Shown here in pieces: positions 46,104-54,284 of a stretch of 64,000 nucleotides of DNA. Every line of letters begins with the position of its first letter. Positions within the stretch are counted from its first letter, which is position 1. Origin of the DNA: Lentisphaera profundi (GTDB lineage Bacteria > Verrucomicrobiota > Lentisphaeria > Lentisphaerales > Lentisphaeraceae); NCBI RefSeq assembly GCF_028728065.1, contig NZ_CP117812.1, forward strand, positions 434,001 through 498,000, in the 5' to 3' direction. The notes under the pieces were generated by a model. The model had not been told where the DNA came from, searched no databases, and saw nothing but the letters and a program-made list of their open reading frames with translations. The position numbers and the translations under genes are program-made.

Positions 46104-47905
46104 TTAGCTATAACCGATTAGTGAACGTAGTTCTTTGATATGACTTTTGCCAACTTCGCGAGGAGTAGAATTATGCTTTTTACAGAGAGCAGCAGCATAA
46201 CCCGTGGCAATACCCATTTGCGCACAAGTATTCATAACACGTGGACCCGTTAGGCCAACATGAGTGCAGCTGAAGCAACGGCCTGCCATCATTAGATTAG
46301 AGATGTCCTTGGAATAAAAGCTTCGGAAAGGGATATAGTACATGTCTACATGGTGAAAGAGTGCAGTGGAGAGATAGTCTGCAGAGTGACCTTTTTCCTT
46401 CTTCTGGTAGTGAGTGTCCAATTCTCGTTTTTCCTCTACCACAGTGTCATCGAAATAAGTGCCGCTTGTGGCGTCACTCATCTTGTAGATATGATCACCC
46501 ATGAGGCGTCGAGATTCCCGCCGACCTCCAATGTGAGCCACAAATTTGAGCTCTTGTAAGGCGTGCTTGGGCTGTTTTTTAGCATTGGCGAAGTTGCCGT
46601 AAATGGCACGAAACATGTGGTCACGGATTTGTTCAGCGTCATCAATTTGATTGAGATTATTATTTGAGTATTCCCAGAACCACTCACCTTGAATTTTATC
46701 AGAATTTTTAGCTACAGCTTTCGCCCAAGGTATAGAGGGGAAACGGGAGGGATTTTTACCTTTATGTGAATTCCAAAGCACGCTTGTTCCCATAACTTTG
46801 TTGTCAGCTACTTTGGGGCTCCATAAGTCTCCATGTTTCTCCCAACTTTCATTAAATTCACTTGCGGCTTCACGGCCATAGCGGAATTCTGCGCCGGCCC
46901 AAAAACCGAGCCAGCCATCGCCCGTAGCATCCACAAAAACGGGGGCATTAAAGCGGGTGATGATACCAGTCTTAGTGTGGCGTACGTCCACAGAATTGAT
47001 GGCGTCGCCAGTTTTACTTAAACCTATAGCGATTTGATTGGGGAAGAGTTCAACGCCACTTTCGGCCATATTTTTTCACGTTTGGCCTGATCTTTAATAG
47101 CTTTGGCATCACCATTAGGCCAGTGTTTTGTGTCGATGAGGTCAATGATTGATTTGCTTTTTCCTTTGATGCCAAGTGTATGCACACGGACTTCTGAACT
47201 GGCATTGCCACCAAAGAGGGGACGGTCTTGAATGAGTGCTACTTTGAGGCCAGCTTTCTTGGCGGCAATTGCAGCGCCACAGCCCGACATACCACCGCCT
47301 ACAACGACAAGGTCAAAATCTTTTTCTTCGACTTTGAGTTTGTTGCGGCCTGAGGCTTCGTCTTTCCAGTTAATAACTTCTGCAGCATCATTTGGGAGTT
47401 GAGGTTTTGCTTCTTTCGAAAAGTAGATGGCATCAATACGGCCCTCAAAACCTGTGAGGTCATGAAGCTGAACTTTGTTGGCCCCCTTTTTGAGTTCTAT
47501 TGAACCACCCTTCTGCCACGCCCAGCCAGCTTCTGTACCAAAAGTAGGGGACAGCTTTTGATTGTTGACAGAGACCTTAAATTGTCCAGGAGCATCCCAT
47601 TGACCTGGGCACCAATCACGAGTACGGATGTGAAGGTGATATTTTCCTGCATTGGGTATATTGACTGTTGTCAAAGCGTCAGCTACTGGCTTGCCCATAC
47701 CATGAGCGAGAAGTTGTATACCACCCATCTGTTGATAGAACTGAGTATCTAAAACCCATCCAGCTGTTTTTTGAAATTGGCAGGCTTCGACGAGAATGCC
47801 ATCGCTAGAAAATTTTGATTGACTTGCGCCATAAGCAGGAGCGATGGTACTTACAATTGAAGTGCCACCGATGATTCGAATAAATTGTCTTCTGTCCATA
47901 ATCAA
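46104..47905 (-). pseudogene. FAD-dependent oxidoreductase with Tat signal, split by a frameshift
   Basis: The first frame (47905-47024) has a Tat-type signal (MDRRQFIRIIGGTSIVS), a beta-sandwich-like segment at about 35-175, and the Rossmann motif FDLVVVGGGMSGCGAAIAAK with FGGNASSEVRVH. The second frame (47069-46104) continues with PVFVDATGDGWLGFWAGAEF and NLMMAGRCFSCTHVGLTGPR. One more A in the run at 47071-47076 (T6 on plus) would join them as REKNMAESGVELFPN. Both halves are otherwise intact, so this is a very recent mutation, a slippage site or a sequencing error. The family (FAD_oxidored) includes enzymes of uncertain carbohydrate-linked function. Confidence 0.84.
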
Positions 47906-48019
47906 TACCTTATGTTTATTGTCTTATTATAAGGGAATTGTCATCAACAGATAACTTGACACATTAATTGGTGATTTTTTTAAACATGACGTAAAATCAG
48001 CGTGTTTCTGAAAGAGGAT

Positions 48020-48811
48020 TTATTTTGTGACATCCCATATAGTACCGCGAACATCGTTCGTTGCGGCTACAGAGCCATCAGTCGTAATCATTGATTGAAC
48101 AAAGGTTAATGGCTCGACGTGGCCATCGCCCAAAAGGAAATTGAATTTCAAATCTTTATGGATGGCTTCGTTATTTTGAAACCACGCAGCATTCACTCGG
48201 CTGTTGTGATATGAGCCGCCTTGTGCAAATCTTAGATGAGGATTAATCCCAGGGTTATATGTTTCAGCAATAAAGCCAGCAGTGCTTAAATTATTTATCT
48301 CTGATATATTTCTAGTGAAACCATAATACCAACTAGCTTCGCCATCAGGGCCTGGATCAGCAGAAAACCCAGCCACACCTTGTAATGAATTATGTGTGCC
48401 AGAGCCACTACCATCCGTTGGTCCATAAGACCTTAAGTAGCCATCTGGGACAGTGGTTCGTGTGTCCAAAGGACAAGTGTATATATTCGAGTTAAGTCCA
48501 CTGGCGGCAGCAAAACCTGTCCACTGATTGCCACTTTTCATTTCATCACTGGACAAGTTTCGACCATCATAGGCGCCTAAGGCACCATCCCAACTAATAT
48601 CAGTAATTTGTCCAGGAAGCGGGAATTTTCCATTATTGCTATCCATATACATGTAGATGGCTAAACCAATTTGTTTTTGATTATTCTTACATATAGTTAC
48701 TTGTGCTTTTTCCCTTGATTTACCTAGCGAGGGTAGAATAAAGGATGCAAGAATACCGATAATGGCAATAACGACTAAAAGTTCGATCAGAGAAAATTTT
48801 TTCATATTCAT
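48020..48811 (-). CDS. Type II secretion-like pseudopilin, copy 1
   Basis: The protein (263 residues from the ATG at 48811) has the class III prepilin N-terminus [20 protein letters not shown] with Glu at +5 if cleaved before Phe, then ILPSLGKSREKAQ, a variable beta domain with SWDGALGAYDGRNLSSDE, and the terminal motif FNFLLGDGHVEPLTF. This is the Lentisphaerae/Planctomycetes H-X9-DG type. Residue -1 is Lys, not Gly. The ATG at 48811 parallels the start of the 53.2 kb copy. Its upstream neighbour at 48941-49702 is another copy. Confidence 0.88.
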   Translation of the reverse strand: MNMKKFSLIELLVVIAIIGILASFILPSLGKSREKAQVTICKNNQKQIGLAIYMYMDSNNGKFPLPGQITDISWDGALGAYDGRNLSSDEMKSGNQWTGFAAASGLNSNIYTCPLDTRTTVPDGYLRSYGPTDGSGSGTHNSLQGVAGFSADPGPDGEASWYYGFTRNISEINNLSTAGFIAETYNPGINPHLRFAQGGSYHNSRVNAAWFQNNEAIHKDLKFNFLLGDGHVEPLTFVQSMITTDGSVAATNDVRGTIWDVTK

Positions 48812-48940
48812 ATTCCCGTTACAATTATATGACACTACAATAATAAGTAACCGTGTGTTATGTGGTGGCGCTACACTCGTTAGAAAAAAACACCAGTATT
48901 ATATTTTTGTAAATAATTGGAATTCATATTTTTATACATG

Positions 48941-49702
48941 TTAATCTCTCGTAGCGCTAGCATCCCACATGGTATTTGAGATATTATTTGTACTCGCCAT
49001 TGAACCGTTGGACCTTATCAATGTCTGATTTGTGCTTAATGACTCTACATGACCATCAGTCAATAGAAAATTGCCTTCACTATTATGCGGAGTATTGCCT
49101 TGTTGATCATTGGAATTATACAATTGAGCTCGTTTATTATCGTTCCAACCGTTACCTAATAAATTTCTTGAGTTGTGAAATTCTACCAATAATAGAGTCT
49201 GGCTGGCTTTATTGAGTTCATTAAATCCTCGGGTTACAGTGCCGTGAGACATACCTAAAAATCTTTTGTTATTATCATTGGTTCTCATTTCTGTTATTGA
49301 GTAACTTCTCCCGAGTGCAGTCGTATTATTGCCGTATGCCCAAGCTGAATCATCGGAGGCACAACGATAAATATTTGTTGAGCCCTCCCCAAAGCTATTG
49401 CTGCTGAGTAATGCAGCGGCTACTTGTGCTGTGCTTAGAGTTTCACGCCCGTCGTAGCCAGATAAGAAATCGTCATAAGTTTGTCGGCCACCCCATGCGC
49501 GACTTGTAAAAGGGGCCTTATAATTATTGTCATCTGCATACATCATCATGCTAAGACCTAGCTGTTTCAAATTACTCTTACATAGAGCTTTTTTACTTTT
49601 TTCGCGTGCTTTCCCTAATGTGGGAAGAATGATAGAAGCTAAAATTCCGATGATGGCAATCACGACTAAGAGTTCGATGAGTGAAAATCTTTTTTGTTTC
49701 AT
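48941..49702 (-). CDS. Type II secretion-like pseudopilin, copy 2
   Basis: The 253-residue protein starts [19 protein letters not shown], then [20 protein letters not shown], and ends with a H-X9-DG motif (HNSEGNFLLTDGHVESLS). Residue -1 is Arg. It resembles the 52.5 kb copy in the middle part (FLSGYDGRETLSTAQ against [15 protein letters not shown]), so the two are closer paralogues. Confidence 0.89.
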   Translation of the reverse strand: MKQKRFSLIELLVVIAIIGILASIILPTLGKAREKSKKALCKSNLKQLGLSMMMYADDNNYKAPFTSRAWGGRQTYDDFLSGYDGRETLSTAQVAAALLSSNSFGEGSTNIYRCASDDSAWAYGNNTTALGRSYSITEMRTNDNNKRFLGMSHGTVTRGFNELNKASQTLLLVEFHNSRNLLGNGWNDNKRAQLYNSNDQQGNTPHNSEGNFLLTDGHVESLSTNQTLIRSNGSMASTNNISNTMWDASATRD

Positions 49703-49908
49703 GGTGGTTCTCCTTATTTAAAATAACTGACTTGGGAGAATACTAAGAAAACTTGGTGCACTAAAATAAATAAAAGTTGTAATATGCTTGTTATTAACAT
49801 CTTATGCTTTTAAATATACGCAATTTATCCATGTGTCACATAGGCGGTGTGCGTTATTTGTGATTGCTGGCAAGGCATATAAGTGTAGGGAAAAGGTGTT
49901 TTTATTTA

Positions 49909-50075
49909 CACGATTACCCATAAAGCAGGGCAAAGCCCCTAATCGCCTGATCAAGGGTCTTGCCAGACAGGCGGATAAAAAGCATTTGCCCATACGGCCA
50001 TATCTTGCTGGGAGAGCTCGAGGGGGGCAGCATCTCTCTCTCTTTCTCTCTCTCGTACGGGCCGCACCAATAGAG
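49909..50075 (-). mobile_element. Family-alpha element, inverted and degraded at its right end
   Basis: Starts CACGATTACCCATAAAGC, then GCCCCTAATCGCCTG and GGGAGAGCTCGAGGG in reverse orientation to the other copies. A CT-dinucleotide tract of about 27 nt (near 50033-50054) interrupts the right end, which no longer shows the full terminal repeat. Confidence 0.7.
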
Positions 50076-50660
50076 GGCTTTATTTGGAGCTATTACTTTG
50101 GCAATGAATTAGATTTACTCTTGAATTCTGAAGCAATGGCTTAATCAAGCCTAGCTCATGAGAGGCTGTGTGAAAAATAAATAATAAACGAATTAGGGCC
50201 TACAACTTTTAGCATACATGAAAACTGCATGACTCTGAAGATCTAAATTGACAGGGCTCACGTGTGAGTCCGCTAGAAAGTAGCATGCTCCGTCAGGGGC
50301 ATGAAAATGGGTTCGGAATTAATCTAGGGCCCAATCTTGGGTCCGACACTCTATGCCGGACTCACATCCGCGAGCCCTGATTTTTATCAAATCATTTTTC
50401 GTGCGGCTCACGCCACACGCTGATTTATACCGGTACTTTGTACCTTTAAAAACTGTTTTTCACACAGCCTCGTGAGAGCTAGGGGTGAAAAATACTTGCA
50501 TAGCTGAGTTCTGAAGCAAGGGATCAAAGCACTAATCCATGCTTACAGCATTCATAATATATTGACAATCATGTTTCCCAAGGCTTAAGCCATTGGGCTT
50601 TATTAATTCATGCTTTCAGCATTATTAGCTAATATTTTTTTACGCTATTTTTTTATTATA
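50060..50660 (+). repeat. Long direct repeat R1 copy a
   Basis: Begins GCCGCACCAATAGAGGGC and stays nearly identical to 51850-52430 for about 590 nt. It contains the family-beta palindrome. No coding frame. Confidence 0.9.
50150..50483. mobile_element. Family-beta MITE-like palindrome, copy 1
   Basis: About 334 nt with terminal inverted repeats of roughly 28 bp: CCTAGCTCATGAGAGGCTGT at the left, and ACAGCCTCGTGAGAGCTAGG at the right. A second inner pair (CAGGGCTCACGTGTGAGTCC with GGACTCACATCCGCGAGCCC) adds another stem. Without coding capacity, it fits a non-autonomous element. Confidence 0.76.
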
Positions 50661-50746
50661 AGTTAATTAACATCAATTATTTATAATAAATTCGTCAATA
50701 TTTTGTGGAATCTGATCAGGACTGTAGGCTGTTCTTCAAAAAATAC

Positions 50747-50862
50747 TTAGGCGAGAATACCCTTAATGACTTTGGCTGGGCCTACATCCGTGAGGCGCAT
50801 GTCGAGGTCCAGCAGAGTGTATGATGGTCAAGGCCCGTAAGCATGGCTGCTGATGAACAAAG
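50747..50862 (-). pseudogene. Relic of a DUF1501 C-terminus
   Basis: Minus-strand frames read GLDHHTL then, one frame over, LDLDMRLTDVGPAKVIKGIL and a stop. This matches the end of the 53.4 kb relic (LDMRLTVVKPTKVIKDIL). Only the last 40 residues or so remain. Confidence 0.68.
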
Positions 50863-50865
50863 AGT

Positions 50866-51612
50866 TTATTCGCCTTTGTGGGCATCCCACATGGTATTGG
50901 CAATCTGATGCAGGGCAAAGCCGCTACTCGGAGTTGTTGTGGTGGCATAAAAACTCAAGTGTTGTACGCTTCCATCGACCATTAAATAGTTAGACCCGTT
51001 TAAGCCTTTATGGGGGATTTGCACAGTATACTGTTGCCCTTGCCATGTTAAACTTTCAGGACCCCAGCTATTTCCTACATAGTCACCGACTTCGGGAGAT
51101 TCAGCCATGGCAATAACTTCTGAAGCATTATTAATTTCAGAAGATTTAGATGAACCTTTAGAAGGCATTTCTCCTATGCCCCAACTGGTAATACCACGAC
51201 AATAGCCCCGCCAATTTGTAGATCCCCAAACAATGCGACCTAAATTGAGTGCATAAGTCCTCGCTTGTTTAGTAGTATCAGTTCTTTGTACTTCATCAGA
51301 AGGACATTTATAAATACCCGAATTGTCACCTGTTAAACCATTTTGGTCTTTTTGATCTTCAGTAAGATTGCGACCATCGTAAGGTGATATATTATCGGAC
51401 CATGACCAACCGCCATCTTGGCTGATCGGGTAGTAGCCATCGTTATCATCATTATACATGAATATTGCAATAGAAATTTGTTTCATATTACTCTTACATA
51501 CAGCCGTTTTTGCTTTTTCACGAGCTTTTCCTAGTGTGGGAAGTAGAAGAGATGAGAGGATCCCAATAATGGCGACAACGACAAGGAGTTCGATAAGAGA
51601 GAATTTTTTCAT
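50866..51612 (-). CDS. Type II secretion-like pseudopilin, copy 3
   Basis: The 248-residue protein starts [19 protein letters not shown] with [20 protein letters not shown], has WSDNISPYDGRNLTEDQ, and ends HKGLNGSNYLMVDGSVQHLS. Lys at -1. It lies between two DUF1501 tail relics and beside the R1 repeats, so the surrounding block has been rearranged. Its 5' coding DNA is almost identical to that of the 53.2 kb copy. Confidence 0.89.
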   Translation of the reverse strand: MKKFSLIELLVVVAIIGILSSLLLPTLGKAREKAKTAVCKSNMKQISIAIFMYNDDNDGYYPISQDGGWSWSDNISPYDGRNLTEDQKDQNGLTGDNSGIYKCPSDEVQRTDTTKQARTYALNLGRIVWGSTNWRGYCRGITSWGIGEMPSKGSSKSSEINNASEVIAMAESPEVGDYVGNSWGPESLTWQGQQYTVQIPHKGLNGSNYLMVDGSVQHLSFYATTTTPSSGFALHQIANTMWDAHKGE

Positions 51613-51794
51613 GTGTGTTTTTCCTCGAGGATTATTTAAGTTATATAATAAATAACAACAGGTTTTTTAGCATCGCTACACTATTCAGAAAAAAAACATC
51701 TATTTATTGTAAATCATTATAAATAAGTATTTTATAACCTTTCCGTTTGGGGTAGGGCCGAGCTAGTGCTCAGCGTGCCCAGGGAATCTAAATC

Positions 51795-51848
51795 TAAATG
51801 GCTTTGAGTATTTTGGCAGCCTTGACTTCCGCGAGGCACATGACTAGG
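51795..51848 (-). pseudogene. Short relic of a DUF1501 C-terminus
   Basis: Minus-strand reading gives LVMCLAEVKAAKILKAI and a stop, like MRLTDVGPAKVIKGIL in the 50.7 kb relic. Only about 17 residues remain. Confidence 0.5.
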
Positions 51849-51849
51849 G

Positions 51850-52430
51850 GGCCGCATCAATAGAGGGCTTTATTTGGAGCTATTACTTTGGTAATGAATT
51901 AGATTTGCTCTTGAATTCTGAAGCAATGGCTTAATCAAGCCTAGCTCGTGAGAGGCTGTGTGAAAAATAAATAATAAACGAATTAGGGCCTACAACTTTT
52001 AGCATACATGAAAACTGCATGACTCTGAAGATCTAAATTGACAGGGCTCACGTGTGAGTCCGCTAGAAAGTAGCATGCTCCGTCAGGGGCATGAAAATGG
52101 GTTCGGAATTAATCTAGGGCCCAATCTTGGGTCCGATACTCTATGCCGGACTCACATCCGCGAGCCCTGATTTTCATCAAATCACTTTTCGTGCGGCTCA
52201 CGCCACACGCTGATTTATACTGGTCTTTGTACCTTTAAAACTGTTTGTCAAACAGCCTCGTGTGAGCTAGGGATGAGAAATACTTGAATAACTGAGTTCT
52301 GAAGCAAGGGATCAAAGCACTAATCCATGCTTATAGTATTCATAATATATTGACAATCATATTTCCCAAGGCTTACGCTATTGGGCTTTATTAATTCATG
52401 CTTTCAGCATTATTAGCTAATACTTTTTAC
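51850..52430 (+). repeat. Long direct repeat R1 copy b
   Basis: Second copy of the 590-nt repeat, with scattered substitutions and a few short deletions relative to 50060-50660. Confidence 0.9.
51950..52271. mobile_element. Family-beta MITE-like palindrome, copy 2
   Basis: Same termini as copy 1 (CCTAGCTCGTGAGAGGCTGT and AACAGCCTCGTGTGAGCTAG), about 322 nt. The internal stem is preserved. Confidence 0.76.
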
Positions 52431-52455
52431 TCTATATATTGCCAAAGTAATAGTC

Positions 52456-53256
52456 CTAGCGTGAGGCATCCCAGAAGCTATCTGATACGTCACTGGTAAT
52501 AGTGGAGAGAACACTGGTGCCACTCGTTGTCGTCAAAGTCTTATAAAAAGAGAATACCTCAACATGACCATCAGCCATAAGATAATTTGATTTTTGTTGA
52601 CTATGAGGGATCTGTCCAGTAGAAAAGCGGCCTTCATAACTTTCAGCAGTCATTGTCGGTTGCCAGCCATTGCCCAAGAGATTGCTCGTGGATTGATTTT
52701 CCACGAGAGAGATTGTCCCAGGCGCTTTATCAACGGCACTTAACTTTCGTGAATGAGGAATACCAGTATTCGTTATTCCTGTCATGCCTAGGTGTTTTCG
52801 ATAGCCAAGAGTTTCACCGATACCCCCTCCTGTGGTCATGTTTGTCATCGAATAGCTACGTGTTGAGGTGTTTGTTTCCCCCGGGCCATAGTATCTAATT
52901 CCAGGGTCTGAAGCACAGGTATAAGCAGCGCCATAATTGTCGCCATATGCCGTTTTTGAGAAACTTGGCAGTTGCAACTCAGCTGCTGATAAAGAGTCGC
53001 GACCATCATAGCCCGCTAAATGATCATCCCAAGTAGTACGGCCATTCCAGCCATAATTTGAAAAAGGCATGTAGTTATCATTGTCACCTGTATACATGAT
53101 GATGGCAATACCTAACTGCTTCATGGTACTTTTACATGAAGCTGATTTTGCTTTTTCACGAGCTTTTCCTAGTGTGGGAAGTAGAAGAGATGAGAGGATC
53201 CCAATAATGGCGACAACAACTAAAAGTTCTATCAGTGAAAATTTTTTCATATTCAT
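52456..53256 (-). CDS. Type II secretion-like pseudopilin, copy 4
   Basis: The 266-residue protein starts [19 protein letters not shown], then [37 protein letters not shown], and ends [25 protein letters not shown] precedes the first ATG. Upstream is the fused DUF1549/DUF1501 relic. Confidence 0.89.
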   Translation of the reverse strand: MNMKKFSLIELLVVVAIIGILSSLLLPTLGKAREKAKSASCKSTMKQLGIAIIMYTGDNDNYMPFSNYGWNGRTTWDDHLAGYDGRDSLSAAELQLPSFSKTAYGDNYGAAYTCASDPGIRYYGPGETNTSTRSYSMTNMTTGGGIGETLGYRKHLGMTGITNTGIPHSRKLSAVDKAPGTISLVENQSTSNLLGNGWQPTMTAESYEGRFSTGQIPHSQQKSNYLMADGHVEVFSFYKTLTTTSGTSVLSTITSDVSDSFWDASR

Positions 53257-53435
53257 GTTCCCTGTATAATTATAAGCCCCTGTTAATAATTATTAACAGA
53301 GTGTGAGGCCGTAGTGTTACAAGATTCGAAAAAAAAATCTATTTATTTTTTTTAAATACTATGAATAAAGTATTTACAGCGTTTTGGAAGTGTGTTCCAA
53401 AGGCCTGAAATCTCTAGTGTTTAGTTCAAAAATAC

Positions 53436-53830
53436 TTAAGCCAAAATATCCTTGATGACTTTTGTGGGTTTGACTACGGTGAGACGCATGTCGAGGCCAC
53501 TGGATGGAAAGGAGAGCGTATGATGGTCGAGGCCCATGAGGTGGAGGATGGTGGCGTTGAGGTCACGGACGTGAAGGGGATTATTGACAATGTTATAACT
53601 AAATTCATCTGTTTGGCCATAGACCATACCTTTTTTACCCCTGCACCGGCAATCCAAGTGGTGAAGCAGCGAGGGTGGTGGTCAAAACTGTGAACTTGAA
53701 GCTTGCCTTTGATATCCTGTGCATCGTGACCATGACAGAAATAACATTTATCCGAAAGAATAGGGCGGATATCGCGATTGAAATTGATTTCATCAGCTGT
53801 GAAAAAACCTAAGCTTGCCAAGGAGAACAA
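53436..53830 (-). pseudogene. Fused relic: start of a DUF1549-type cytochrome joined to the end of a DUF1501 protein
   Basis: The first 40 or so residues (EINFNRDIRPILSDKCYFCH) are the N-terminus of a Planctomycetes-type c-cytochrome with a CxxCH motif. The reading then passes into FDHHPRCFTTWIAGAGVKK, typical of DUF1501 near its C-terminus. After a one-base shift in the run at 53631-53636 it continues GMVYGQTDEFSYNIV, NPLHVRDLNATILHLMGLDH and LDMRLTVVKPTKVIKDIL. The two genes are normally neighbours, so a deletion of about 4 kb between them would give this product. Confidence 0.8.
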
Positions 53831-53963
53831 AAGTGTGGCGCTGTATTTGATTATTCTCCGAGACTCATGTTCAGGTTTGAATTCATTATGAAATTGAATA
53901 AGTTCTAATGGGGAATTGTCCTCAAGCTGTTCTTTGACACCGAGATTTTCGATGAAACTTTAA

Positions 53964-54114
53964 ACGATTAGGTAGATGACGCCGTAGATTTATTATCTGG
54001 TGCTTCGCACACGAGGGAGCTCTGCCCCTCGAGCTCCCCGCAAGGACCTGCCGGCCCTTAACCCGGCGAATTGAGTACTTCGTACTCACCTTGCGGCGTA
54101 AGATGGTTAATCGT
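53964..54114 (+). mobile_element. Family-alpha MITE-like element with 10-bp flanking duplication
   Basis: About 151 nt starting ACGATTAGGT and ending GGTTAATCGT. GAAACTTTAA occurs directly on both sides (53954-53963 and 54115-54124), as expected from target-site duplication. The core has CTCGAGCTCCCC and AAGGACCTGCCGGCCCTTAA, then CCGGCGA. Confidence 0.82.
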
Positions 54115-54284
54115 GAAACTTTAAGTTTTTTGTAGCAAATCCAGAAACAAATTGTTTAAGACTGTGAATGAAGTGCATGAGGGATGCAGCTGCCGATTTT
54201 ATTATATTATGAGCCTTTATACTTATATATAAATAAATCCTAGGGGCTAAACTAAATAATAATTTTAGATGAGAACTGAGATAT

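Noticed and set aside
50033-50055. CT-dinucleotide tract as a contingency locus
   Set aside because: It lies in a degraded repeat element, not in a gene or clear promoter.
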